DNA of 64,000 nucleotides from the NCBI RefSeq assembly GCF_014486695.1, contig NZ_JACTAB010000003.1, forward strand, positions 295,982 to 359,981, given 5' to 3'. The stretch comes from Flavobacterium buctense (GTDB lineage Bacteria; Bacteroidota; Bacteroidia; Flavobacteriales; Flavobacteriaceae). Position numbers and translations under genes: made by a program. Each line of letters begins with the position of its first letter. Within the stretch, counting starts at the first letter, position 1. Under the pieces are notes generated by a model. That model made no database searches and was not told the origin of the DNA. It worked only from the letters and a program-made list of their open reading frames with translations. Below are positions 35,798 through 44,641 of this stretch, piece by piece.

Positions 35798-36661
35798 ATG
35801 GTAAAATACGACCCAAAAGACTGGATTACTTTTATTTTCAGATTTCACAAAGCCGATACTTTCCGCCAATTGTTTCCGATGATGATATTCATTGGACTAT
35901 ATTCTGTAGGAATTTGTTATTTAGAAGTCGAGTATTGGAAACTCTCACAAGAAAGCCATGTCAAAAACATTTCCATCATGCATGGCATGTTAGGTTTTGT
36001 CATTTCCTTGTTGTTGGCCTACCGAACCAATACCGCATATGATCGTTGGTGGGAAGGCCGAAAACTTTGGGGTTCTTTGGTAAACAACAGCCGCAATTTA
36101 GCCATCAAACTTTCAGCCATACTAAAAGACGAACACGATAAAAAATACTTGCGGTTTTTAATTCCAACTTATGCTTCCATTTTATCCAAACATTTAAGCA
36201 ATGAAGAAGTTGGCCAAATCCTGTTCGAAGACGTCGAATTGAAAATCAACCACCAAAAGCACAAACCCAACCAAGTGGCGCAGGTTTTGTTCCAAAAAAT
36301 ACATGACTTACACCAAAGTGGTAAAATTTCAGGGGACCAATTGATTATTTTGAACGCTGAATTACAATCATTTACCGATGTTTGTGGCGCTTGTGAGCGA
36401 ATCAAAAATACCCCTATTCCCTACTCCTACAGTGCATTCATCAAGAAATTTATTTTCTTTTATGTGATGACTTTGCCTTTTGGCTATGTATTCAGTTTGG
36501 GTTATTATGTAATTCCTGTAGTGGTTTTTATCTTTTATGTTTTGGCTTCGCTTGAATTAATTGCAGAAGAAATCGAAGATCCTTTTGGTACTGATGCCAA
36601 CGATTTACCAACCGGAAAAATCGCTGAAAACATCAAACGACATGTAGAGGAAATCTTGTAA
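35798..36661 (+). CDS. Bestrophin-family anion channel protein
   Basis: 287 residues. It shows the bacterial bestrophin (YneE/UPF0187) layout: helices 'LFPMMIFIGLYSVGICYLEV' and 'IMHGMLGFVISLLLAYRTNTAYDRWWEGRKLWGSLVNNSRN', where R-T-N-x-A-Y-x-R-W-W-E is the family hallmark, and C-terminal helices 'FIFFYVMTLPFGYVFSLGYYVIPVVVFIFYVLASLELIAEEIEDPFG' ending with the acidic I-E-x-P-F-G motif. Bacterial homologues form pentameric channels for anions or cations. It starts 31 nt after the efflux operon and could be transcribed with it. Confidence 0.9.
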   Translation: MVKYDPKDWITFIFRFHKADTFRQLFPMMIFIGLYSVGICYLEVEYWKLSQESHVKNISIMHGMLGFVISLLLAYRTNTAYDRWWEGRKLWGSLVNNSRNLAIKLSAILKDEHDKKYLRFLIPTYASILSKHLSNEEVGQILFEDVELKINHQKHKPNQVAQVLFQKIHDLHQSGKISGDQLIILNAELQSFTDVCGACERIKNTPIPYSYSAFIKKFIFFYVMTLPFGYVFSLGYYVIPVVVFIFYVLASLELIAEEIEDPFGTDANDLPTGKIAENIKRHVEEIL

Positions 36662-36711
36662 AGATTCTTTCGTCTTCTTAATCTAAACAATCATCGATAA
36701 ACGACACAATT

Positions 36712-36745
36712 TTGTTTTATCTCTCATCAGCAATCCTTATATTTG
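36712..36745 (+). promoter_or_regulatory. Flavobacterial-type promoter of pheT
   Basis: TTG (36712-36714), 23-nt spacer, TATATTTG (36738-36745), about 20 nt before the ATG at 36765. The -7 element is a perfect TAnnTTTG; the spacer is at the long end. Confidence 0.6.
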
Positions 36746-36764
36746 CTGCCTTAAAGAAGAATAC

Positions 36765-39185
36765 ATGAGAATCTCTTACAATTGGTTAAAACAATTCATT
36801 AAAATAGATTTAAAATCAGAAGAAACGGCAGCCATCTTGACCGATTTAGGTTTGGAAGTGGAAGTGGTGGAAAAATACCAATCGGTTCGTGGCGGATTAG
36901 TAGGTGTTGTAGTTGGTCACGTATTGACTTGCGAAAAACATCCTGATGCCGACCGTTTGAAAATTACTACCGTTGATTTAGGCGAAGGTTCTCCGGTACA
37001 AATTGTTTGTGGTGCTGCCAATGTAGCGGCCGGACAAAAAGTACCTGTAGCGACAATCGGAACCAAATTGTTTGACAAAGAAGGCGTTGAATTCGAAATT
37101 AAAAAAGGAAAAATCCGCGGACAAGAAAGTCACGGAATGATTTGTGCCGAAGACGAATTAGGTTTGGGAACAAGTCACGACGGTATTATGGTTTTGGACG
37201 CAGCTTTAAAACCGGGAACACCTTGTGCCAAAGTATTCAATATAGAAAATGACGAAGTATTCGAAATTGGTTTAACGCCTAACCGTGCCGATGCGATGTC
37301 GCATTATGGTGTTGCCCGTGATTTGCGTGCGAGTTTGTTGCAAAAAAACAGTAATATCGAATTGATTACGCCTTCGGTGAGTACTTTCCGAATTGACAAA
37401 CGAACTTTAAAAATTGACGTTGATGTTAAAGACAGCAAATTGGCACCGAGATATTGTGGTGTTACGCTTTCGGGCTTAACCGTAAAACCTTCGCCGGAAT
37501 GGTTGCAAAACCGTTTGAAAGCGATTGGGCTTACGCCAAAAAATAACATCGTTGACGTTACCAATTATATTTTACACGATTTAGGACAACCTTTACATGC
37601 TTTTGACGCCGCGAAAATCAACGGAAAAATTATTGTAAAAACGGTCGCTGCCGGAACTAAATTCACCACTTTAGACGATGTAGAAAGAACTTTGCACGAA
37701 GAAGATTTGATGATTTGTGACGAAAAAGGGCCATTGTGTATTGCCGGCGTTTTTGGCGGAAAAGGTTCAGGCGTTTCTGAAACTACGAATTCTATTTTCT
37801 TGGAAAGTGCTTATTTTAATCCGGTTAACGTTAGAAAATCGGCCAAAAGACATGCGTTGAATACTGACGCTTCTTTCCGTTTTGAAAGAGGAATCGATCC
37901 TAATATTACCGAATTTGCTTTGAAACGTGCCGCGCTTTTGATCAAAGAAGTGGCCGGTGGCGAAATCACTTCGGACATAGTAGACATTTATCCTAAAAAA
38001 ATTGAAGACTTCCCGGTTTTCTTGAATTTTGATAAAACGACTAAACTCATCGGGCAAGAATTACCGAAAGAAACCATCAAGAAAATCTTGGCTTCTTTGG
38101 ATATTAAAGTGAACAGTGTTTCTGATGCCGGTTTGGGATTAATCATTCCGTCTTACCGTGTGGATGTGCAACGTGAAGTGGATGTTATTGAGGAAATTTT
38201 GAGAGTTTACGGTTATAACAATATCAATTTTACGAAAAAATTAAACGCTACTGTTTCCAATTCGGCCAGAACAGAAGATTATAAAGTACAAAATATTATC
38301 GCGTCACAATTGAACGGCTTAGGCTTCCACGAAATGATGGCGAATTCATTGACTACGCCTGATTATGTTGGTCTATCCGAAATGCTGAAAGAAGAATACA
38401 ATGTCATGATGTTGAATCCGTTGAGCAATGACTTGTCGGCTATGCGTCAGTCGATGCTATTCTCCGGTTTAGAAGCTGTTTCGTATAATATCAACCGCAG
38501 AAATGGTGATTTGAAATTATTCGAATTAGGGAAAACCTATCATAAAGAACTTAATGGTTACAATGAACCAAAACATTTAACGTTATTCGTTACCGGAAAC
38601 CGCAATGAAGAAAGTTGGACGAATGCTCAAAAACCTTCCGATTTCTTTTTGTTTAAAGGTTATGTAAATTCGGTTTTGGATAGATTGGGCATTACTAAAG
38701 TGCAAAACAAACCGGTAACTTCGGATGTATTTGCTGAAGGTTTGGCAATGGCTTCGGGCAATGATACCTTAGTGGAATTCGGTACTGTGAAGAAATCGAT
38801 TTTGAAACATTTTGACATCAAACAAGAAGTATTCTTTGCTGATTTCAATTGGAACTTAATTTTAAAACTGATTGGCAGCAAAATCAAATTCACTGATATT
38901 CCAAAATATCCTGAAGTACGCAGAGATTTAGCGCTTTTGGTAGACGACTCAGTGGCTTTTGATGCGATTTACAACATTGCTCGTCAAACAGAGAAATCGC
39001 TCTTAAAAGACATTAATTTATTTGATGTGTACCAAGGTAAAAATCTGCCGGAAGGCAAGAAATCATACGCCGTGAGTTTCACTTTACAAGACAATTCCAA
39101 AACCTTAACTGATGAGCAGATTGACAAAATCATGAGCAAGTTGCAGAAGAATATGGAAAATGAATTGGGTGCGAGTTTGAGATAA
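36765..39185 (+). CDS. pheT: Phenylalanine--tRNA ligase beta subunit
   Basis: 806 residues, normal length. The N-terminal tRNA-binding (OB) domain 'VVVGHVLTCEKHPDADRLKITTVDLG' is followed by 'VCGAANVAAGQKVPVATIGTKL', the B3/B4 editing region ('NVRKSAKRHALNTDASFRFERGIDPN'), B5 ('QREVDVIEEILRVYGYNNI') and the C-terminal anticodon-binding FDX domain ('YPEVRRDLALLVDDSVAFD'). With PheS (elsewhere in the genome) it charges tRNA-Phe. It is a monocistronic unit here, with a strong terminator. Confidence 0.97.
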   Translation: MRISYNWLKQFIKIDLKSEETAAILTDLGLEVEVVEKYQSVRGGLVGVVVGHVLTCEKHPDADRLKITTVDLGEGSPVQIVCGAANVAAGQKVPVATIGTKLFDKEGVEFEIKKGKIRGQESHGMICAEDELGLGTSHDGIMVLDAALKPGTPCAKVFNIENDEVFEIGLTPNRADAMSHYGVARDLRASLLQKNSNIELITPSVSTFRIDKRTLKIDVDVKDSKLAPRYCGVTLSGLTVKPSPEWLQNRLKAIGLTPKNNIVDVTNYILHDLGQPLHAFDAAKINGKIIVKTVAAGTKFTTLDDVERTLHEEDLMICDEKGPLCIAGVFGGKGSGVSETTNSIFLESAYFNPVNVRKSAKRHALNTDASFRFERGIDPNITEFALKRAALLIKEVAGGEITSDIVDIYPKKIEDFPVFLNFDKTTKLIGQELPKETIKKILASLDIKVNSVSDAGLGLIIPSYRVDVQREVDVIEEILRVYGYNNINFTKKLNATVSNSARTEDYKVQNIIASQLNGLGFHEMMANSLTTPDYVGLSEMLKEEYNVMMLNPLSNDLSAMRQSMLFSGLEAVSYNINRRNGDLKLFELGKTYHKELNGYNEPKHLTLFVTGNRNEESWTNAQKPSDFFLFKGYVNSVLDRLGITKVQNKPVTSDVFAEGLAMASGNDTLVEFGTVKKSILKHFDIKQEVFFADFNWNLILKLIGSKIKFTDIPKYPEVRRDLALLVDDSVAFDAIYNIARQTEKSLLKDINLFDVYQGKNLPEGKKSYAVSFTLQDNSKTLTDEQIDKIMSKLQKNMENELGASLR

Positions 39186-39209
39186 TAATTTCCCCATTAT
39201 ATAATAATC

Positions 39210-39242
39210 GACCTCTAATATATCATTAGAGGTCTTTTTTTT
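39210..39242 (+). terminator. Terminator of pheT
   Basis: Perfect 10-bp stem GACCTCTAAT (39210-39219) / ATTAGAGGTC (39225-39234), 5-nt loop, then a run of eight T. Confidence 0.92.
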
Positions 39243-39310
39243 GAACTTTATACAATATAAACACTCAATATTGCGTTATAATTAAGAGTCTAATCCTAAA
39301 GCAAGAAATT

Positions 39311-39856
39311 ATGAGTGAAGACAACAACGATTTTAAGCTAATCAGAAACAAACCCAGAAGCAAAAAACTACATCCTAAAATTGATTTAGCCGCTATGGTT
39401 AGTGTTTCCTTTTTGTTAATCATTTTCTTTATGGTAACTAATGAACTGTCTAAACCACAAGCTATGGATTTGGGATTGCCCAGTTGTGGTGATGAAAGCG
39501 ATTCGGGAACAATTTATTGCGGCCCACGATTTGAAAGAACATTAACTTTGCTTTTAGATGATGATAATAAAGTAATTAGCTATTTCGGATTGCTAGATTA
39601 TCCTAATGAAAAACCTAAAAAATTGAATTTTGGTAAAGATGGGATTCGAAAAGAACTAATATCCAAAAACAAAACAATTAAAGAAGACTCCGATTTCAGT
39701 AATAGAGGTTTGATTGTCATCATCAAACCCAGCAAAAAATGCAACTACGGCAACTTGGTAGACATATTGGATGAAATGGCTATAACCAAAATTGAAACTT
39801 ATGCCATTATCAATGATTATACTCCAGAAGAAGTAAAATTATTAGCGTCAAAATAA
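39311..39856 (+). CDS. Orphan ExbD-like protein lacking the pore aspartate
   Basis: 181 residues: a basic cytoplasmic N-terminus (RNKPRSKKLHPK), one membrane helix (MVSVSFLLIIFFMVTNE) and a periplasmic domain of about 140 residues ending 'YGNLVDILDEMAITKIETYAIINDYTPEEVKLL', as in ExbD/TolR. ExbD proteins use an Asp in the helix (pattern F/M-V/I-D-V) to carry protons for TonB energisation. Here the aligned residue is Ser31 in 'AMVSVSF'; the Asp at 25 lies in the cytoplasmic flank. No exbB, tonB or second exbD is adjacent. A non-energising paralog or a partner in a mixed complex is plausible. Confidence 0.8.
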   Translation: MSEDNNDFKLIRNKPRSKKLHPKIDLAAMVSVSFLLIIFFMVTNELSKPQAMDLGLPSCGDESDSGTIYCGPRFERTLTLLLDDDNKVISYFGLLDYPNEKPKKLNFGKDGIRKELISKNKTIKEDSDFSNRGLIVIIKPSKKCNYGNLVDILDEMAITKIETYAIINDYTPEEVKLLASK

Positions 39857-39864
39857 ACCATAAA

Positions 39865-39890
39865 AAAAGCCCCGATTTCTCGGGGCTTTT
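39865..39890. terminator. Bidirectional terminator between exbD-like gene and rpsA
   Basis: Stem GCCCCGA / TCGGGGC (39869-39875 with 39880-39886), loop TTTC, flanked by A-run and T-run on both sides. It can end both converging transcripts. Confidence 0.93.
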
Positions 39891-39910
39891 CATTTATCTA
39901 AAAACAAGAA

Positions 39911-41686
39911 TTATTTCTTTTTCTCGCTTTTTTCCATTTTTGCTTTTAATCCGGCAAGAATGTCATTGTTATCTCCTAAAGTGGAAGCCGGAGCATTGTT
40001 ATTAGAAGCTACTGATTCAGCAACCGCTTTAACATTTTTCTCTTCTTCTTCTCTGAAAATAGCCGTGTGAGAAGCAACCACTCTTTTGAATTCTTTGTTG
40101 AACTCAATTACTTTGAATTCCGCTTCTTCACCTTTTTTCAATTTCTTACCATCTTCTTTTTCTAAGTGACGAGTTGGGATAAACGCAACAACATCATCTC
40201 CGAAATCTACAGTAGCACCTTTGTCAACAATTTCAGCGATAGTTCCGGTGTGAACAGTTCCAACAGCGAAAGCATCTTCATGTTTGTCCCAAGGATTAGC
40301 AGTAGTTTGTTTGTGACCTAAAGATAATTTACGACCATCAACATCTAATTCTAATACTACTACATCTAATTTGTCTCCTACGTTCACAAATTCTGATGGG
40401 TGCTTGATTTTCTTAGTCCAAGATAAATCAGAGATATACACTAAACCATCGATTCCTTCTTCTAACTCAACGAATATACCGAAGTTAGTAAAGTTTCTAA
40501 CGATACCTGTGTGTTTAGAACCTACAGGATATTTAGATGTGATATCTGTCCATGGATCTTGTGTCATTTGTTTGATACCTAAAGACATTTTTCTATCGTC
40601 TCTATCAAGAGTCAAGATAACTGCCTCAACGACATCACCCACTTTAACGAAATCTTGAGCACTTCTTAAGTGAGTTGACCAAGACATTTCAGAAACGTGG
40701 ATTAAACCTTCAACACCTTCAGCCACTTCGATAAATGCACCGTAATCAGCGATTACAACTACTTTACCTTTTACTTTGTCTCCAATAGTTAATTTAGAGT
40801 CTAAAGCATCCCATGGGTGAGCGTTTAATTGTTTTAAACCTAATTGAATTCTTGTTTTCTCATCATCGAAATCAAGGATTACCACGTTTAATTTTTGGTC
40901 TAATTCAAGCACTTCGCTTGGGTGATTGATTCTTGACCAAGAAAGGTCAGTAATGTGGATTAATCCATCAACACCACCTAAATCAATAAACACACCATAA
41001 GAAGTAATGTTTTTAACCACACCTTCTAATACTTGTCCTTTTTCTAATTGACCAATGATTTCTTTTTTCTGAACTTCGATGTCAGCTTCGATAAGCGCTT
41101 TGTGTGAAACAACAACGTTTTTGAATTCGTGGTTAATTTTTACCACTTTGAATTCCATCATTTTGTTTACGTATACATCATAATCACGGATTGGTTTCAC
41201 ATCAATTTGTGATCCCGGTAAGAATGCTTCAATTCCGAAAACATCTACAATCATACCACCTTTAGTTCTGCATTTCACGAAACCATTAACGATTTCTCCT
41301 GTTTCATTTGCAGAAATAACTCTATCCCATGATTTGATAGTTCTAGCTTTTCTGTGTGATAATACCAATTGACCTGTTTTGTCCTCACGAACGTCAATTA
41401 ATACTTCAACTTTGTCACCCACTTTTAAAGCCGGGTTGTAACGGAACTCATTTAAAGAGATAACTCCTTCTGATTTCGCGTTAATGTCAACGATGGCGTC
41501 TCTGTCAGTGATTCTAACTACCACACCTTCTACTACTTCTTCTTGATCCGTAGAGATGAAAGTTTTAGTTACTAAATCTTCAAACTCTTGTAAGTTTTTC
41601 TGATCTACTGCATCAATTCCTTCTGCGTAATTGTGCCAGTTAAATTCGTTTAAAAACGCTTGTTGTTCTTTGTTTAATTCAGACAT
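39911..41686 (-). CDS. rpsA: 30S ribosomal protein S1
   Basis: 591 residues from the ATG at 41686 (MSELNKEQQAFLNEFNWHNY); the further in-frame ATG at 41743 would add a 19-residue extension unlike other S1 proteins. It contains six S1 repeats, of which the third to sixth are near-identical in layout ('GVVKNITSYGVFIDLGGVDGLIHITDLSW', 'GKVVVIADYGAFIEVAEGVEGLIHVSEMSW'). S1 binds mRNA on the small subunit; in Bacteroidota it matters although Shine-Dalgarno use is weak. A Lys/Glu-rich tail (KMEKSEKKK) ends the protein. A consensus promoter lies at 41805-41833. Confidence 0.97.
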   Translation of the reverse strand: MSELNKEQQAFLNEFNWHNYAEGIDAVDQKNLQEFEDLVTKTFISTDQEEVVEGVVVRITDRDAIVDINAKSEGVISLNEFRYNPALKVGDKVEVLIDVREDKTGQLVLSHRKARTIKSWDRVISANETGEIVNGFVKCRTKGGMIVDVFGIEAFLPGSQIDVKPIRDYDVYVNKMMEFKVVKINHEFKNVVVSHKALIEADIEVQKKEIIGQLEKGQVLEGVVKNITSYGVFIDLGGVDGLIHITDLSWSRINHPSEVLELDQKLNVVILDFDDEKTRIQLGLKQLNAHPWDALDSKLTIGDKVKGKVVVIADYGAFIEVAEGVEGLIHVSEMSWSTHLRSAQDFVKVGDVVEAVILTLDRDDRKMSLGIKQMTQDPWTDITSKYPVGSKHTGIVRNFTNFGIFVELEEGIDGLVYISDLSWTKKIKHPSEFVNVGDKLDVVVLELDVDGRKLSLGHKQTTANPWDKHEDAFAVGTVHTGTIAEIVDKGATVDFGDDVVAFIPTRHLEKEDGKKLKKGEEAEFKVIEFNKEFKRVVASHTAIFREEEEKNVKAVAESVASNNNAPASTLGDNNDILAGLKAKMEKSEKKK

Positions 41687-41804
41687 GCTGATAAAAAATT
41701 TGTATGCTGTGCTTCTCGAGTTTCTTGATGCGAAAGATAACACAACAGTGTTAGCTATAAATTGTTTACTCCCTAATGGAAACTCTACTCCGCCAAAAGG
41801 ACTG

Positions 41805-41833
41805 CAAAAGTAAACATAATTTCTTAATTACAA
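41805..41833 (-). promoter_or_regulatory. Consensus flavobacterial promoter of rpsA
   Basis: Minus strand: TTG (41831-41833), 18-nt spacer, TACTTTTG (41805-41812). The match to TTG-N17-23-TAnnTTTG is exact. A leader of about 115 nt separates it from the rpsA start at 41686, leaving room for leader-based autoregulation of S1. Confidence 0.8.
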
Positions 41834-41932
41834 AACAATTAACAGCAGAAAAGTTACTCTAAAAAAGTATTTTATTCAGGAGCGAAAGGCTTGGGAATCA
41901 TTGGTTTCCATTTTCCTGCTTTCCGTTGCAAT

Positions 41933-41965
41933 AACTTTGTCAAAGTTCAAAACTTTGACAAAGTT
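41933..41965. repeat. Long perfect inverted repeat between rpsA and the symporter gene
   Basis: Two 15-nt arms (41933-41947 and 41951-41965) of the form AACTTTGTCAAAGTT and its complement, separated by CAA. Each arm is itself nearly palindromic, so several folds or a two-site operator are possible. It lies in the 352-nt spacer between divergent genes, which otherwise holds only the rpsA promoter. Similar AACTTTG/CAAAGTT repeats occur in flavobacterial spacers from memory. Confidence 0.75.
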
Positions 41966-42038
41966 GATTTTCACTACAATCAGGGCTAGATTAGATTTGT
42001 AATGAATAAATAGTATCTTTAATCCAACAACAAAACCA

Positions 42039-43271
42039 ATGACAAACGACACAACAAAAAAAGAATCCGTTCTATTCACCATCGTAACCAATCTCACCTT
42101 TTGGGTATTAATTGCTATTGTTTGTGGTGTATTACTAGGTCATTTCCAACCCGAAACCGGACAAGAAATGAAAATCGTAGGCGATTCGTTTATCCAATTG
42201 GTCAAAATCTTTATCGGACCGATTATTTTTCTAACCATCGTTTTAGGCATTGCAGGAATAGGCGATTTAAAAAAAGTCGGACGCATCGGAATCAAAGCTT
42301 TAATTTATTTTGAAATCGTAACTACTTTAGCATTAGCTATCGGTGTCGTTGCCGCTTATATCATCCAACCCGGAAAAATAGACAAATCGGGTTTAGATAT
42401 TCAAGATGCCAGTAAATATACTTCAGGCGCTTCTGCTGAATTCAATTGGCTCGAGTTTTTTCTGAGCAACTTTACGCTTCAAGTATTAGTAGTCGCCATC
42501 ATTTGTGGTATTCTATTAAATTATTACAGCAAACGAGAAACCGTTGTTGCCGGTTTGTACAAAGTGTCAAAAATCGTTTTCAGGGCTTTAAAGATAGTGA
42601 TGTATTTAGCTCCACTGGGCGCATTCGGAGGAATGGCTTACACCGTTGGAAAATTCGGTTTGCACACTTTAATTCCACTGGGGAAATTAATGCTGACCGT
42701 TTATGTTACCATGGCGATTTTTATTTTTGTCATCCTCGGAAGTATTCTTCGCTACTACAAAATAAGCATCTGGGATTTTATCAAATACCTAAAAGCCGAG
42801 CTATTAATTGTCCTCGGAACTTCGTCTTCAGAACCGGCTTTGCCCAATTTAATGAACAAACTCGAAAGCATGGGTTGCAGTAAATCGGTAGTCGGATTGG
42901 TGGTGCCAACGGGTTATTCTTTCAACTTAGACGGAACAGCCATTTATCTTTCGATGGCGATAATTTTCTTGGCACAACTGTATAACGTTGAGTTGAGTTT
43001 CATGGAAATCCTTACCATAATCGGACTCTTAATGATTACTTCCAAAGGCGCAGCAGGCGTCACCGGAAGTGGTTTTATTGTTTTGGCTTCTACGCTAACT
43101 GCTATTCACAAAATTCCGTTGGAAGGTTTGGCTTTTCTTTTAGGCGTCGACAAATTCATGAGCGAAGCCAGAGCCATCACCAATTTTATAGGAAACGGCG
43201 TGGCTGCCATTGTTATCTCTAAAAACGAAAATGAATTTGTTGACCCGGAACATCCTATGGATTTGGATTAA
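42039..43271 (+). CDS. Dicarboxylate/amino acid:cation symporter (DAACS/SDF family)
   Basis: 410 residues, eight-helix plus re-entrant-loop architecture. The HP1 loop reads 'LGTSSSEPALPNLMNKLE' (serine-rich motif), helix 7 carries 'GYSFNLDGTAIYLSMAIIFLAQ' (the NMDGT-like cation site, here NLDGT), and HP2/TM8 reads 'TSKGAAGVTGSGFIVLASTL'. It imports glutamate, aspartate or C4-dicarboxylates with Na+ or H+; the family cannot be split by eye between GltP and DctA types. A perfect TAGATTTG element sits at 41992-41999, with a possible TTG 25 nt upstream inside the inverted repeat. Confidence 0.93.
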   Translation: MTNDTTKKESVLFTIVTNLTFWVLIAIVCGVLLGHFQPETGQEMKIVGDSFIQLVKIFIGPIIFLTIVLGIAGIGDLKKVGRIGIKALIYFEIVTTLALAIGVVAAYIIQPGKIDKSGLDIQDASKYTSGASAEFNWLEFFLSNFTLQVLVVAIICGILLNYYSKRETVVAGLYKVSKIVFRALKIVMYLAPLGAFGGMAYTVGKFGLHTLIPLGKLMLTVYVTMAIFIFVILGSILRYYKISIWDFIKYLKAELLIVLGTSSSEPALPNLMNKLESMGCSKSVVGLVVPTGYSFNLDGTAIYLSMAIIFLAQLYNVELSFMEILTIIGLLMITSKGAAGVTGSGFIVLASTLTAIHKIPLEGLAFLLGVDKFMSEARAITNFIGNGVAAIVISKNENEFVDPEHPMDLD

Positions 43272-43287
43272 TTGACAAATAAAAAAA

Positions 43288-43310
43288 AGCCTTTCAAAAT
43301 TGGAAAGGCT
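43288..43310. terminator. Terminator between the symporter and nucleoside-type MFS genes
   Basis: Stem AGCCTTTC (43288-43295) / GAAAGGCT (43303-43310), 7-nt loop, A-run on the left and T-rich right side. The genes converge, so it can serve both. Confidence 0.85.
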
Positions 43311-43317
43311 TGTATTT

Positions 43318-44574
43318 TTAATGAGTGACATTCGCCACCGCATTCGGGTCGTGTTTGTGTTTGAACAAAACGGCAAATGCAATGGCGATTACTAGCGAAT
43401 AAGCGGCAAAAGCCAACCAGATGCTGTGCCAATCTCTCGCACCATCATGAGTAAAGAACTTTTCAATCGCCCATCCTGAAGTAAAACTTCCTAGTATCGC
43501 GCCAACACCATTGGTCATCATCATAAACAATCCTTGGGCTGACGAACGAATTTTAGCATCCGTGGAAGTTTCCACAAACAATGAACCGGAGATATTAAAA
43601 AAATCAAAGGCCATTCCGTAAACGATACAAGACATGATAATCATCCACAATCCATCGGTTGGATTACCGTAAGCAAACAATCCGAAACGCAAAACCCAAG
43701 CAAACATAGAAATCAACATCACTTGTTTGATTCCAAATCGCTTTAAAAAGAATGGAATCGCTAAAATAAACAACGTCTCCGAAACTTGTGAAATCGACAT
43801 AATGATGGTAGAATATTTCACTACAAAGGAATCAGCATATTCCGGAACATTTTTGAACTCATCTAAAAAAACATCTCCATAAGCATTGGTCAACTGCAAA
43901 GCGCCACCCAAAAACATGGAGAAGATAAAGAACAACGCCATTTTATATGTCCCGAATAATTTAAAGGCTTCCAATCCTAAAGATTCTACAAAAGAAGACT
44001 TATCGCTTTTGGTATGTTGCGGTTTACATTTAGGCAACGTAAAAGAATACAATCCCAACAAAATAGCGGCAATTCCGGCTATGTAAAACTGGTAAGCGGT
44101 GGCTTTATTGCCTGATAAATTAGTCAACCACATGGCAGCAATAAAACCAATCGTTCCCCAAACCCTAATCGGTGGAAAATCTTTCACGACATCACTGTCT
44201 GTACTGTTTTTTAATGCGGTGTAGGAAATAGAATTTGACAAAGCAATCGTTGGCATGTAAAAACACATCGCCAAAAGCATCACATATATAAAATTATCCG
44301 GTGTAGTGACTTGAGGAAGATAAAATAAAACTAAGGCATACAATATATGAAGAACACCATAAAGTTTTTCGGCGTTAACCCAACGGTCAGCCATAATTCC
44401 GGTTAATGTTGGCATGAACAAAGAGGCAATTCCCATTGTTCCGAATACCAACCCGAATTGTGTTCCATCCCATTGTTTGGTTCCGAACCAAAAGTTGGCA
44501 ATCGTAATAAGCCAAGCACCCCAAACAAAGAACTGAAAGAAGTTCATGGCGATTAATCTGTTTTTTATACTCAT
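43318..44574 (-). CDS. Nucleoside permease-like MFS transporter (NHS family)
   Basis: 418 residues, twelve helices. The opening 'MNFFQFFVWGAWLITIANFWF' and 'SLFMPTLTGIMADRWVNAEKLYGVLHILYALVLFYL' are characteristic of nucleoside:H+ symporters such as NupG and XapB; 'PPIRVWGTIGFIAAMWLTNL' is another family block. It would import nucleosides across the inner membrane for salvage; this fits with the cytidylate kinase gene just upstream on the same strand, although a 67-nt spacer separates them. Confidence 0.88.
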   Translation of the reverse strand: MSIKNRLIAMNFFQFFVWGAWLITIANFWFGTKQWDGTQFGLVFGTMGIASLFMPTLTGIMADRWVNAEKLYGVLHILYALVLFYLPQVTTPDNFIYVMLLAMCFYMPTIALSNSISYTALKNSTDSDVVKDFPPIRVWGTIGFIAAMWLTNLSGNKATAYQFYIAGIAAILLGLYSFTLPKCKPQHTKSDKSSFVESLGLEAFKLFGTYKMALFFIFSMFLGGALQLTNAYGDVFLDEFKNVPEYADSFVVKYSTIIMSISQVSETLFILAIPFFLKRFGIKQVMLISMFAWVLRFGLFAYGNPTDGLWMIIMSCIVYGMAFDFFNISGSLFVETSTDAKIRSSAQGLFMMMTNGVGAILGSFTSGWAIEKFFTHDGARDWHSIWLAFAAYSLVIAIAFAVLFKHKHDPNAVANVTH

Positions 44575-44641
44575 AATAGTGGTTTTTGGTTTTATAATAT
44601 CAACCCGTAAATCTACTATTTATATTGAGATAAACAAATAG

